NCBI GenBank assembly: GCA_021325615.1
Contig: JAJPGU010000022.1
Location: 1 to 37,276, forward strand
Direction of reading: 5' to 3'
DNA: 37,276 bases
Source of the DNA: Nitrososphaerota archaeon
Lineage (GTDB): Archaea; Thermoproteota; Nitrososphaeria; Nitrososphaerales; Nitrosopumilaceae
Position 1 is the stretch's first letter; every line of letters starts with the position of its first letter. The position numbers and the translations under genes are program-made. A model generated the notes under the pieces. That model was given only the letters and a program-made list of their open reading frames with translations, had not been told where the DNA came from and did no database searches. Positions 8,011 to 15,804 of this stretch are shown one piece after another.

Positions 8011-9255
8011 TTGCAGGCAAGCATAATAAACATAGAAAGTGTCAGGAACGACTTCCCAATCCTTAGGCGCAAGGTCCACAAGGACAAGGCGCTGGTATAC
8101 CTCGACAACGCTGCCACCACCCAGAAACCAATCCAAGTAATAGACGCGATAAGCAATTACTATCTTAACTACAATTCTAACATCCACAGGGCCGTCCACG
8201 AGCTTGCGGAGGAGGCAACGGCTGCATACGAATCAACCCGTGACAAGGTGGCCAGGTTCATCAACGCGAAAAATAGGGAGGAAATAGTTTTTGTAAGGGG
8301 CACCACAGAGGCCATAAACCTAGTGGCATACACTTGGGGCAGGCAGAACGTGGGCAAGGACGACATAATAGTTACAACGGAATATGAGCATCACAGCAAC
8401 ATTGTCCCGTGGCAATTGCTGGCAAAGGAAAAGGGGGCCAAGCTGGAATATATAGGCGTAGACGACAACGGCGAGCTTATTGTTGACCAGCTAGACAAGT
8501 ACCTCGAAACAGGCAGGGTAAAACTGGTCACCTTTAGCCAGATGTCAAACGTGCTGGGAACCATAACAAACTCTGAGGAGATTATCAAGCGTTGCAAGGC
8601 AAAGGGTGTGCGGGTCCTAGTAGACGGCGCACAGTCTGTCCCACACATGAAAGTGGATCTCCAAAAACTGGACTGCGACTTTTTCGCCTTTTCTGCCCAT
8701 AAGATGCTCGGGCCTACGGGAGTCGGAGTCCTGTGGGCGCGAAAGGAACTGCTTGAGGGAATGGTGCCGTTCAACGGCGGAGGGGACATGATAAGGGAGG
8801 TCCACAAATATGAAACCTCATGGAACGACCTGCCATACAAATTCGAGGCCGGTACTCCAAACATAGCAGATGTCATTGGATTCGGCGCAGCGATAGACTA
8901 CCTCGAGAGGATAGGGATGGACAAGATAAGGGAGCATGAGATTGACCTGACAAGGTATGCACTTGACAAGCTTTCACAGATTAAAGGCATGAAGATTTAT
9001 GGCCCAATGGACGCGGCCAAGCGAGGAGGGGTAATCTCCTTCAACTTGGGCGACATTCACCCGCATGATCTTGCGACAATAATTGACGAGGACGGCATCG
9101 CAATCAGATCAGGACACCACTGTGCACAGGTTCTCATGGAAAGGCTGGATGTTTCGGCCACCTCGCGCGCAAGCTTTTATATCTATAACACCAAGGACGA
9201 GGTAGATGCTTTTGTCAAGTCCCTCTACAGGGCAAAGGAGCTGTTCAGGATTTGA
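8011..9255 (+). CDS. sufS: Cysteine desulfurase SufS
   Basis: PLP enzyme that takes sulfur from cysteine as a persulfide for Fe-S assembly. The 414-residue sequence has 'VYLDNAATTQKPIQVIDAI', 'TEYEHHSNIVPWQ', 'VDGAQSVPHMKVDLQKLDCDFFAFSAHK' in parts with the Schiff-base Lys231, 'GPTGVGVLW', and 'RSGHHCAQVLMERL' with the catalytic Cys371, the short-loop group II (SufS) arrangement. Start is TTG at 8011, one base after the Rieske stop; no ATG is available nearby. The last codons overlap the sufU start (TTGA), the natural neighbour because SufU accepts the sulfur from SufS. Confidence 0.96.
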   Translation: MQASIINIESVRNDFPILRRKVHKDKALVYLDNAATTQKPIQVIDAISNYYLNYNSNIHRAVHELAEEATAAYESTRDKVARFINAKNREEIVFVRGTTEAINLVAYTWGRQNVGKDDIIVTTEYEHHSNIVPWQLLAKEKGAKLEYIGVDDNGELIVDQLDKYLETGRVKLVTFSQMSNVLGTITNSEEIIKRCKAKGVRVLVDGAQSVPHMKVDLQKLDCDFFAFSAHKMLGPTGVGVLWARKELLEGMVPFNGGGDMIREVHKYETSWNDLPYKFEAGTPNIADVIGFGAAIDYLERIGMDKIREHEIDLTRYALDKLSQIKGMKIYGPMDAAKRGGVISFNLGDIHPHDLATIIDEDGIAIRSGHHCAQVLMERLDVSATSRASFYIYNTKDEVDAFVKSLYRAKELFRI

Positions 9256-9692
9256 GTAGCGCGGACATATACAGGGAAATAATACTGGATTACTACAGGA
9301 ACCCGAGAAATTACGGCAAGCTGCCAAATCCCGACGTGGCACAAAGGGACAGCAATCCTCTCTGCGGAGACGAGCTTGAGATGCACCTCAACATAAAGGA
9401 CAACAAGGTGGTCGATGTCAAGTTCACGGGAAAGGGATGCGCGATAAGCCAGGCAAGTGCCTCGATGTTGACGGAATTGATAATGGGAAAAGATTTCGAG
9501 GACGTAAAGAAACTCTCCAAGGAAGACATTCTTGAAAACCTCGGCCTGCACGACCTCGGTCCTGCTAGGATTAAATGCGCACTCCTCTCGCTTAAGGTCT
9601 TGAAATCCGGGCTGTATTCCTACCTGTCGGATAAACTCAAGGACACCGCATCGGCGGACAAGATAAAAGAGGAAGCCTCGGGTCTCTATTAA
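9252..9692 (+). CDS. sufU: SufU-type sulfur acceptor / Fe-S scaffold
   Basis: Zinc-dependent sulfurtransferase that receives persulfide from SufS. 146 residues: 'YREIILDYYRNPRNYGKL' at the N-terminus, Cys38 and Asp40 in 'NPLCGDELE', Cys63 in 'FTGKGCAISQASASM', and Cys109 in 'ARIKCALLSLKVL'. The Cys/Asp/Cys/Cys set matches the zinc site of SufU. The start TTG overlaps the sufS stop. An IscU-like scaffold role cannot be ruled out from sequence alone, but pairing with a SufS favours SufU. Confidence 0.93.
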   Translation: MSSADIYREIILDYYRNPRNYGKLPNPDVAQRDSNPLCGDELEMHLNIKDNKVVDVKFTGKGCAISQASASMLTELIMGKDFEDVKKLSKEDILENLGLHDLGPARIKCALLSLKVLKSGLYSYLSDKLKDTASADKIKEEASGLY

Positions 9693-9693
9693 A

Positions 9694-10032
9694 TTGGCAA
9701 CCCAAAACCAGCAGATACCGCTGCAAATAAGAAAGATAATCTTTGAAAAATTCAACGATCCGAACCTCAGGTTCACAAACGACGAGGTCTTTGATGTGCT
9801 CAAACAGTCAGGGCTTGACAGTTCACTAACGATAGATGACATGGAGCCCTACTTTGAGCAGCTCCACAAAGAGGGCCTGATAAGGCCCATCGCACAGAAT
9901 TTTACCACCCAGTACTTCAAGATTTTTGATGTTGTGGAAAGGTTTGACTGCAAGTCATGCCACCTCGAGATATGCCTTGGAAAGCTGGAGCCAAGGACCT
10001 GCCCGAACGCAGCCTGCAAGGCGCCTATCTAG
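9694..10032 (+). CDS. Winged-helix-like protein with C-terminal Cys cluster, last gene of the suf operon
   Basis: I do not recognise a named family. The 112-residue protein has a helical N-terminus with a helix-turn-helix-like stretch (residues ~10-70: 'IRKIIFEKFNDPNLRFTNDEV' in two blocks, then 'LHKEGLIRP') and a compact C-terminal metal-binding tail with Cys86, Cys89, Cys94, Cys103 and Cys108 (CxxC-x4-C-x8-C-x4-C). It starts at a TTG one base after the sufU stop, so it is co-transcribed with the Suf genes. The tail could hold zinc or an Fe-S cluster. A regulator that senses cluster supply is possible but is inference only. Its stop overlaps the end of the convergent pgk by 8 bases. Confidence 0.75.
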   Translation: MATQNQQIPLQIRKIIFEKFNDPNLRFTNDEVFDVLKQSGLDSSLTIDDMEPYFEQLHKEGLIRPIAQNFTTQYFKIFDVVERFDCKSCHLEICLGKLEPRTCPNAACKAPI

Positions 10033-11233
10033 ATCTGTATCTCTCGGCAGCCTCTTCGAGGGCCTGGATCATGGGCAGTTTTACGCCGGTCAGGTAAAGC
10101 ACAAGCGCTCCCCCCGCAGTGCTAATGTGGTTTATCTTCTCCGCAAGGCCGTACCTCTTGAGGGCTGCGGTGAGGTGTCCGCCGCTAACAATGGTCGTGG
10201 CGAAGGAATTTGCAACCCCTTTTAGGAGCTCCTCTGTGCCGAACTTGAAGCTCTCATTCTCGAAAAAGCCCGCAGGCCCGCTCATGAACACCGTGCCGGC
10301 ACTCTGGATTGATTTGAGGTAGTATTCTACCGTCTTTGGCCCTAGGTCAAAAACACTGTCCCCTTTTACCAGTTCGCGCACGTCCATCTCTACTCTCTTT
10401 CCATTCCTTTCGATTGCAATGTCTACCGGTACAGAGAAAACATCTGGGTATTCCCCAATCAATGAGTGGGCCTTTTGCACCACCTCCTCCTCGCGCTTTA
10501 TGCCTAGGGGGAACTTGATCCGCCCCTGCGCGCGCAAAAACACGTTTGCTATCACGCCGGTCAGCAGGACTTGGTCTGCACGGCCGTTCTGAATGAGTTC
10601 CTTTATCGCCTCGAGCCTGTCTATCACCTTGGATCCTCCAAGGACCACCACGTGGGGTCCTTTTGCGACGGTAAGGATCTCGTCAAGTTTCTTTACTTCG
10701 CGCTCGACCAATCTTCCCGCGCAGGCAGGAAGGACGTGGGCAAACCCAACGATGGACGGATGTGCGCGGTGGGAACTTGGAAACGAGTCCAATACACACA
10801 GGTCGAACAGCTTTGAAAGGCGCGTTACCATTATGGTTTTTGACGCATCAGCAGGGGAAAACTCGTAATTTTCCTCTGCACACAACCTGACGTTGTCCAG
10901 GAGGAGTATGTCTCCATCCTTCATGTTTTTTATCGAGGTCTGGGCTTCCGAACCTATCACATCCTCGACATACTTTATCTTCCTTCCAAGAATTTCCTCC
11001 AGCACCTTGGCGTGGTTCTCCATTCCGGTGTAGTCCTTGTTGCCCACCCTGCCCTGGTGTGAGGCGATCACAACCTTGGACCCTTCCAGGTCCTTGAGTG
11101 ACTCGGTCGCCTCCCTTATCCTGCTGGTCTCTATAATTTTCATCGTCACGGGATCAATGGGGCAGTTCATGTCCACGCGCAAAAACACAGTCTTACTTTT
11201 GGTATCAAAATCGTCAAGGGTTAGAATCCTCAC
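10025..11233 (-). CDS. pgk: Phosphoglycerate kinase
   Basis: Interconverts 1,3-bisphosphoglycerate and 3-phosphoglycerate; in an autotrophic archaeon it would serve gluconeogenesis. Motifs: 'KTVFLRVDMNCPIDP', 'SRIREATESL', 'VVIASHQGRVGN', 'LLLDNVRLCAEEN', 'DSFPSSHRAHPSIVGF', 'VVVLGGSKVIDRLEAI', 'SGPAGFFENESFKFGTEELL' in parts, and 'STAGGALVLYLTG'. These match archaeal PGK. The usual family start is 'M.ILTLDDFD', so I use the GTG at 11233 (402 residues), with 'ttttaa' ~25 bases upstream and AAGGA in front. An upstream ATG at 11278 would add 15 unusual residues. The 'RVDFNVP' motif is changed to RVDMNCP, as in other distant archaeal forms. Confidence 0.93.
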   Translation of the reverse strand: MRILTLDDFDTKSKTVFLRVDMNCPIDPVTMKIIETSRIREATESLKDLEGSKVVIASHQGRVGNKDYTGMENHAKVLEEILGRKIKYVEDVIGSEAQTSIKNMKDGDILLLDNVRLCAEENYEFSPADASKTIMVTRLSKLFDLCVLDSFPSSHRAHPSIVGFAHVLPACAGRLVEREVKKLDEILTVAKGPHVVVLGGSKVIDRLEAIKELIQNGRADQVLLTGVIANVFLRAQGRIKFPLGIKREEEVVQKAHSLIGEYPDVFSVPVDIAIERNGKRVEMDVRELVKGDSVFDLGPKTVEYYLKSIQSAGTVFMSGPAGFFENESFKFGTEELLKGVANSFATTIVSGGHLTAALKRYGLAEKINHISTAGGALVLYLTGVKLPMIQALEEAAERYRSR

Positions 11234-11372
11234 GGCGATCCTTTCTTGGCGGTGGTTAAAATCCTTTAGCCATTCCAACGTGCAGTAGAATTTTCTAGAA
11301 GAATTGATCTCACTTTAATATGGTCTGGCACGCGATCAAGGTTTAGATGTATGTGCAAAGGAGGAACTTTCT

Positions 11373-12032
11373 GTGCAAAAATGGATCTTTGATGTAAGAA
11401 GTAGAACATTTTTCCTCTTACTACTCGCTTTTTTTGTTTTGGTATGGCTTGCCAGTGCAAAAATCCCAGCAGCCGCAGACTCGAGCTTTGAGGGCTCGAT
11501 GCAGAAACTCGCGGGGAACAAGATTCTAGACCTTGCCATGCAGGGGTTCTCGGAAATTGGTTGGGTCCTGTATCCTATATTTGTGGCAATAATCCTCTTT
11601 ATACGAAAAAGCACGAGGCGGCTGGGCCTCATCCTGCTGCTCTCGCTCCTGATAGGTACGATTGCAGCGGCATACATGAGGTGCTATACTGGTTATGAAA
11701 AACCGGCACTGCAATTCCTTGGGACCAAACTCCAATTCACCTCAGGCGCGGATGTCGGGATACCGTGCCAGGTGGATGGAACATTTCCGGCGGGACACAC
11801 CGTAAGGACCATGCTGTTTGCCTTCATCGTGGGCTATGCCCTCTCGCGGAGGTTTCCAAGGGGCTGTCACCTAATCTGGCTATATCCGATACTTGTCTCC
11901 ATTAGCAGGCTGTACCTACTGCAAGAATATCCGACAACCGTGATCGGAGGGGCGGTCCTTGGGATCCTGCTTGCAGACATTATGGCAAAAAAACTCAAAC
12001 TCGATCTGATATTCGATGCCTCAAAAACCTAG
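11373..12032 (+). CDS. PAP2-superfamily membrane protein with altered catalytic motifs
   Basis: Integral membrane protein of 219 residues with about six hydrophobic segments and the layout of membrane-bound PAP2 phosphatases (lipid or diphosphate phosphatases). The three motifs are visible but unusual. C1 reads R103-x6-K110-P instead of K-x6-RP. C2 is PAGH with His142 kept. C3 reads S178-R179-x5-Glu185-x3-Thr189, where the nucleophilic His and its partner Asp are expected. It may therefore be an inactive relative or use different chemistry. Start GTG at 11373 is preceded by AAGGAGG with 8-base spacing. The end overlaps the convergent gene at 12021-12332 by 12 bases. Confidence 0.75.
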   Translation: MQKWIFDVRSRTFFLLLLAFFVLVWLASAKIPAAADSSFEGSMQKLAGNKILDLAMQGFSEIGWVLYPIFVAIILFIRKSTRRLGLILLLSLLIGTIAAAYMRCYTGYEKPALQFLGTKLQFTSGADVGIPCQVDGTFPAGHTVRTMLFAFIVGYALSRRFPRGCHLIWLYPILVSISRLYLLQEYPTTVIGGAVLGILLADIMAKKLKLDLIFDASKT

Positions 12033-12332
12033 GTCGGAGAATACCTTGGAGCTGATGAGGACCATCGCATAGTGCCCCTCGTCATGGCTGTAAATCCAGT
12101 ACCTTACGTCCCTCTCCTGCTTTGCCTTCCTCAGGCCGAAGTTCAGCTCGTTCATTATTGTAAACCCTATTTTTTTTGCGGCGTTCTTGTCCTTGGTCAT
12201 TATCACTCTGAACCCGCCCTTCTGCGACCCAAATCCCATCCTTATCATCTCTGATGCAACGCCGGGGACTTCGCCCTCTCCGTTGACCTCGAAGGTTTTC
12301 GAGATGGGGATCTGAGAGGGGTGGAATTCCAT
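12021..12332 (-). CDS. Conserved hypothetical protein, 103 residues
   Basis: I do not recognise the family. The protein is soluble, with an N-terminal 'EFHPSQIPISKTFEVNGEGEVPGVA' in two blocks, a central 'MIRMGFGSQKGGFRVIMTKDKNAAKKIGF' in parts, and a C-terminal 'RDVRYWIYSHDEGHYAMVLIS'. It looks like one alpha/beta domain. No membrane segment, signal peptide or cysteine is present. A TATA-like 'attttattt' around 12354-12362 (read on the minus strand) is ~25 bases before the ATG, which supports expression and a leaderless start. It is convergent with the PAP2 gene and shares 12 bases with it. Confidence 0.7.
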   Translation of the reverse strand: MEFHPSQIPISKTFEVNGEGEVPGVASEMIRMGFGSQKGGFRVIMTKDKNAAKKIGFTIMNELNFGLRKAKQERDVRYWIYSHDEGHYAMVLISSKVFSDLGF

Positions 12333-12416
12333 GGCATGTGTGCTGGGCTGCCAAATAAAATCTACTTGCTCCTTCCGAGACTACCCAAAATTTTTGACTA
12401 AAATTCCTGAAAACAT

Positions 12417-12431
12417 GTTAAAAATATTAAC
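12417..12431. promoter_or_regulatory. GTTAA-AAATA-TTAAC inverted repeat in a promoter region
   Basis: A perfect 5-base dyad with a 5-base A/T centre lies in the 159-base gap between divergent genes (12332 on minus, 12492 on plus). The position would suit an operator, but AT-rich promoter DNA gives such dyads by chance. Confidence 0.2.
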
Positions 12432-12491
12432 TCTTATGTCAAATCCTGATCATAACAAAAACTTAATCGATTACAAAGTGACTAAAAACAC

Positions 12492-13349
12492 ATGGCGTCC
12501 CTAGAGGCACTTACTAAATCGTATAGAGAAAGGAAGGCTGAAGTTTCCAAGATGCGTAAGAAAAGCGAGAACAGTCTCAGGGAAACACTGTCACTCAAAA
12601 GGAGATCCTCCTCAGGACTTGCTTCTCTTCAACGAAGAAAGGAAGTTCTTGAAAGGGAGGCATCGCACGTTGCGCAGCTTCTAAACCAATATCGCTCTCA
12701 GAAGGAAAGCATTGCAAGGCTCAAGACAGATGCCGAGGAAAGGCTGAAGCACGACCTTGACGTTCAGGACAGCACAAAACAGCAGATAGACTTTGGCCCT
12801 GTCGAGGAGAAGGCATCGGCGCAGGAAAGAATGCGCTCAATCGAGGAAAAAATATCTGAGATTCGGGCCTCTATGAAGGAGCGCGAGGCCGCAGAAGGCC
12901 GCCTCGAAAGGCAGATTGCGGATCTTGAGAAGGAGAAGACGAGGCTCGACTCTCAGTTGAAAAAGCAGGCCCACGCCAGGCCTGGGCTGGTGGAACAGCT
13001 AAAAACGAGCGAGAGGGCAGAATTGCTCCTGAGGCCGAAGGTCAGGTCGCTCATCAAGAGGGAGGAGCAGACTACAAAGGCACTACAATCGGCGGAGAAA
13101 AAACTTGCAGAGTCACTCGCAAAGAGGAGGCGGGCCAAAAAAGCAAGGAGCCATAGAAGACGACCCAAAAGAAGCGCCAAGACAAAGGCCAGGAGGCCGG
13201 TGAGGGCATCGCGCAAGTCGGGAACACGTAAAAAAGCCAAGGCGGGGGCTCGGAAGAATGTCAGAAAGGCAGCCAGGAAAAAGGCGGCAAGGAGGATCCA
13301 TCCGAGAAGAACCGGCAAGTCCCGGGGATCAAGGCCAAGGCGAAAGTAG
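12492..13349 (+). CDS. Coiled-coil protein with Lys/Arg-rich histone-H1-like tail
   Basis: 285 residues in two parts. Residues 1 to ~205 are an almost continuous charged coiled coil (heptad-rich, few Pro/Gly), with 'RMRSIEEKISEIRASMKERE' as an example. Residues ~206-285 are an extremely basic, low-complexity tail rich in Lys, Arg and Ala ('KKAKAGARKNVRKAARKKAA'), like the tail of eukaryotic histone H1 or of bacterial AlgP/HU-tail proteins. Such a tail binds nucleic acid non-specifically, so a nucleoid-organising or DNA/RNA-scaffolding role is inferred. There are no cysteines, signal peptide or membrane segment. An ATG at 12492 follows a TATA-like 'acttaat' at 12461-12467. It could also bind ribosomes or polyphosphate. 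Confidence 0.75.
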   Translation: MASLEALTKSYRERKAEVSKMRKKSENSLRETLSLKRRSSSGLASLQRRKEVLEREASHVAQLLNQYRSQKESIARLKTDAEERLKHDLDVQDSTKQQIDFGPVEEKASAQERMRSIEEKISEIRASMKEREAAEGRLERQIADLEKEKTRLDSQLKKQAHARPGLVEQLKTSERAELLLRPKVRSLIKREEQTTKALQSAEKKLAESLAKRRRAKKARSHRRRPKRSAKTKARRPVRASRKSGTRKKAKAGARKNVRKAARKKAARRIHPRRTGKSRGSRPRRK

Positions 13350-13394
13350 CCGTCCTACGCTTAATTAATATTGAATAACTTTTTTTCCGTAGCC

Positions 13395-14171
13395 ATGTCC
13401 GCCACTGGCAGGATAATGGTTGAACTGACGGAGATGCCGAAGCTGAAGAACCCGTCTCTGGTATGCGGCCTCCCGGGGAGCGGATATGTGGGAAAGCTTG
13501 CCGTTGATCATCTTATAGAAGAAATGAAAGGGATACCATTTGCAAACATATTCTCCTCCTCGTTTCCCCCGCAGGTAATCATACAATCGGACGGAACTGC
13601 CGACCTTATGAAGAACACCCTTTATTACTGCAGGTCCGAGCCGTCAGACCTTGTGCTGCTAAGCGGCGACGCGCAACCGGTAAGCCCGGAAAGCGAATAT
13701 GAGATGGCGGAGGAAATCACGAAGATCTGCGAAAAGCTCGGCGTAAGGGAGATCTACACCCTTGCAGCCTATATCACGGGATCATTTACAAAGACCCAGC
13801 GAGTCTACGGCACCAGCACCTCCAAGGAAGTTGTAAAGGGCTTTTCAAAGCATGGAGTGTTACCTATGAACAGCGGCAGCATCACCGGCATGAACGGACT
13901 GATAATAGGAGTCGGCAAAAGGAAGAACATACAGGGAATCTGTCTCCTTGGGGAGACATCCGGCTATGTGGTTGATGCCATGGCGTCAAAGGCAGTGCTT
14001 GAAACCCTGGCGAAGCTGCTGGGCCTGACCTTGGACTTGTCCGGAATAACAAAGAAGGCGCAGGACACTGAGCAACTTGTCAAGACTATCGAGGAGCAAA
14101 TGGGGGGCAGACATCCTCCGGAATCCCTTCCAATGCAACAGCCTGACAAGAAGCTGGGATACATAAGCTAG
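13395..14171 (+). CDS. PAC2-family protein (proteasome assembly chaperone-like)
   Basis: 258 residues with the archaeal PAC2-family pattern: 'NPSLVCGLPGSGYVGKLAVDHLIEEM' in two blocks at the start, 'LVLLSGDAQPVSPESEYEMAEEI', 'REIYTLAAYITG', 'TGMNGLIIGVGK' and 'ICLLGETSGYVVDAMASKAVLETL' as separate blocks. PAC2 proteins include eukaryotic proteasome assembly chaperones and archaeal PbaA/PbaB. A role in proteasome assembly is inferred from family only; no proteasome gene is in the window. I chose the ATG at 13395 because a TATA-like 'ttaattaatatt' at 13361-13372 lies ~27 bases upstream. The TTG at 13371 sits inside that box. Confidence 0.85.
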   Translation: MSATGRIMVELTEMPKLKNPSLVCGLPGSGYVGKLAVDHLIEEMKGIPFANIFSSSFPPQVIIQSDGTADLMKNTLYYCRSEPSDLVLLSGDAQPVSPESEYEMAEEITKICEKLGVREIYTLAAYITGSFTKTQRVYGTSTSKEVVKGFSKHGVLPMNSGSITGMNGLIIGVGKRKNIQGICLLGETSGYVVDAMASKAVLETLAKLLGLTLDLSGITKKAQDTEQLVKTIEEQMGGRHPPESLPMQQPDKKLGYIS

Positions 14172-14173
14172 CA

Positions 14174-14779
14174 ATGAAAAAACGCGGACCCGTAGTCATT
14201 ATTTCAGGTGCCGTACTTGTGGGCATAGCGTTCCTGCTATCGTACTCGATACTGGAGAATGCTGGCTCAACCCTTGGTGGTAACGGACTTCTTCCGTCGC
14301 CTGAAAGCATGTTTGACAAGGTTTCTGAAAAGGAAACGATTTTTCCCGGGATGACGTATACCTTTAGCCACACGACATCCACGTCACAGGTGCCGCTAAT
14401 GTGGGGGGTGTATGTTACGGACTACCGACCAGACGACCGCCTTTCAATAGTCATCACCAATTCCTCCGACACAAAGTTGGCCTCATACGACGACGGAGAC
14501 CCGATATTCATAAAGTCATTTCTTATCCCAAAGGTGGACACCTACAGCTTCGCAGTTCAGAACACCGGCAGCGACTCTCTGACCGCTGAAATGCTGTTCA
14601 CGGAGAATCCTGAAAAATCAAAGGCCCTCACTGACCCGAACTCACCATTTAACAAGAACATCGTCCCGCTTGCCGCGGCTGGTTTTATGCTAATCTTTGG
14701 GATTATGGCAATCATTGCAGGGATAGTACTTGTCGTAATGGATTGGAGAAAAAGCAGAAATCAGTCGAGGTATATTTAG
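14174..14779 (+). CDS. Membrane protein with extracytoplasmic domain, two TM segments
   Basis: No family recognised. 201 residues: TM segment at ~8-25 after a KKR start, a soluble ~130-residue beta-rich domain ('TYTFSHTTSTSQVPLMWGVYV' in parts, 'YSFAVQNTGSDSLTAEMLF'), TM segment at ~168-191, and a short basic tail 'DWRKSRNQSRYI'. The topology puts the central domain outside the membrane, and the beta-strand pattern resembles small sandwich domains. It starts two bases after the PAC2 gene stop, so they are probably co-transcribed. Its last 4 bases overlap the convergent OB-fold gene. Confidence 0.7.
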   Translation: MKKRGPVVIISGAVLVGIAFLLSYSILENAGSTLGGNGLLPSPESMFDKVSEKETIFPGMTYTFSHTTSTSQVPLMWGVYVTDYRPDDRLSIVITNSSDTKLASYDDGDPIFIKSFLIPKVDTYSFAVQNTGSDSLTAEMLFTENPEKSKALTDPNSPFNKNIVPLAAAGFMLIFGIMAIIAGIVLVVMDWRKSRNQSRYI

Positions 14780-15075
14780 AACTCTATTACCTCTAGCTTT
14801 CCATATTTGCCCACGTTGAGGGAATTTTCTCCCCGGAACGTGCTGATGTATCCATTTTCAATTCTGACCTTTGAGCCCTGCTTGACCATCTTTATCTGCG
14901 CATCCCACAAGGTCAGCTTAATCTGTCCGGTGTCGTCCTTTAGAACGGCATCAGCAACCTGAGCCTGTCCACCTGTCTTGAGGTTAACCGTTCTCGGTTC
15001 GCTTATGCTGTCTATTGTTCCTTCAACTGGCTCCAGCCTGTTTTGTGGCTTGTTGAGTTGGCCTATGTTTGGCAT
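14776..15075 (-). CDS. OB-fold nucleic-acid-binding protein (RPA/SOSS-B-like)
   Basis: 99 residues forming one OB fold of the RPA type: 'VEGTIDSISEPRTVNLKTGG' gives the first strands, followed by 'VADAVLKDDTGQIKLTLWDAQ', which is the hallmark strand pair of single-stranded-DNA-binding OB folds, then 'VKQGSKVRIENGYISTFRG' and 'LNVGKYGKLEVI'. This resembles human SOSS-B1/hSSB1 and the short thaumarchaeal SSB-like proteins. It lacks an acidic C-terminal tail. A TATA-like 'ttatta' ~25 bases before the ATG suggests a leaderless mRNA. Single-stranded DNA binding in repair or replication is inferred; RNA binding is possible. Confidence 0.85.
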   Translation of the reverse strand: MPNIGQLNKPQNRLEPVEGTIDSISEPRTVNLKTGGQAQVADAVLKDDTGQIKLTLWDAQIKMVKQGSKVRIENGYISTFRGENSLNVGKYGKLEVIEF

Positions 15076-15267
15076 TTAGCAAAGTTCTCCCCACTCAAAT
15101 AATAAGTGTTTTGCTGCAAACTTCGATCACCACGGGAAAACCACATGTGCTCGCTGCCTATCAGCCTGCAAAAACTTCGGGCCAGTTTGGCGGCACGAAA
15201 TATTTCGAGTGCACCACAGGCAAGACATTACGCCTGCGCTTGCCCGCACACCTGCATGTAGTGTGAT
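15076..15267. other. 192-base gap between OB-fold and winged-helix genes
   Basis: It contains the TATA-like element of the OB-fold gene. A forward frame (15069-15266, 65 residues) and a Cys-rich frame without a start codon ('CARCLSAC', near 15144-15170) were examined; neither is convincing as a gene. Confidence 0.5.
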
Positions 15268-15543
15268 TTACCACCTGTGGATTGTATACTTGGTGTTGGG
15301 CGCAGCTATCATGTCATTTAGTTCGCTTGAAATGTTCAGGAACTTGAATCCCTTTTCGGTGATTCGATAAATCTGTTTTTCAGCGTCGTGCTTGATAAGG
15401 TCATTTTTCTGCAAAAAATCTAGATATTCGCCCACTTGTCCGTAGGAAAGGTATGCCTGATACATTATCTTGGTCTTGGTGGCGCCCCCGCGCACCGCCT
15501 CGAGAATCATTATTGTTATGTCAGTCCTGCTCCGGTACTTCAA
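15268..15543 (-). CDS. Small winged-helix transcriptional regulator (ArnR1-like/HTH_45)
   Basis: 91 residues, single winged-helix domain: 'RSRTDITIMILEAVRGGATKTKIMYQAYLSYGQVGEYLDFLQKNDLI' (in parts) gives helices 1-3, and 'KQIYRITEKGFKFL' is the wing. This is the common archaeal single-domain 'ArnR1-like' type. The start is TTG at 15543; the TATA-like 'ttttatag' at 15568-15575 lies 25-30 bases upstream, supporting a leaderless TTG. The target is unknown. Its neighbours give no operon partner. Confidence 0.82.
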   Translation of the reverse strand: MKYRSRTDITIMILEAVRGGATKTKIMYQAYLSYGQVGEYLDFLQKNDLIKHDAEKQIYRITEKGFKFLNISSELNDMIAAPNTKYTIHRW

Positions 15544-15717
15544 TGTACGGGATAGGATCGTCTAGCTATAAAAGGGAAAAGATTTAGTGAGATGTATCCA
15601 TGTTCTACTATCAAGTTGCATGTTTTATTGGGGAATCTAGGGCAAGCTTGGGCATTACGAGTCTCAAAAAAACGCGCCTTTACAAATTGTGCCAATTCCC
15701 CTGCGACATGGAACGGG

Positions 15718-15804
15718 TCAGGGACGGGATGCGTTGATTACCATGACGACGGTGCCTATTATAAAAAGCCCAAAAATGCCGTCCATGACAATTGCGATGA
15801 CCAT
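15718..15804 (-). CDS. Possible 28-residue single-TM microprotein
   Basis: An ATG-started frame encodes a peptide whose residues 2-24 are almost wholly hydrophobic with a central Asp ('VIAIVMDGIFGLFIIGTVVM'), ending in 'NASRP'. GAGGA lies 5 bases before the ATG. An in-frame TTG at 15816 would add a positively charged 'LRRK' that fits an inside-facing end. No dedicated promoter is obvious. Only composition and the ribosome-binding-like site support it, so it is a candidate and not a firm gene. Confidence 0.3.
   Translation of the reverse strand: MVIAIVMDGIFGLFIIGTVVMVINASRP

Noticed and set aside
8391-8876. 161-codon minus-strand frame inside sufS
   Set aside because: Shadow frame with Ser/Pro-rich translation and no motif; sufS is certain.
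9225-9842. 205-codon minus-strand frame across sufU
   Set aside because: It lies opposite sufU and its flanking genes, whose motifs are unmistakable; its translation shows no domain pattern.
15069-15266. 65-codon plus-strand frame in the gap before the winged-helix gene
   Set aside because: Starts inside the OB-fold gene's start region and shows no domain pattern. A Cys-rich alternative frame ('CARCLSAC') has no start codon.
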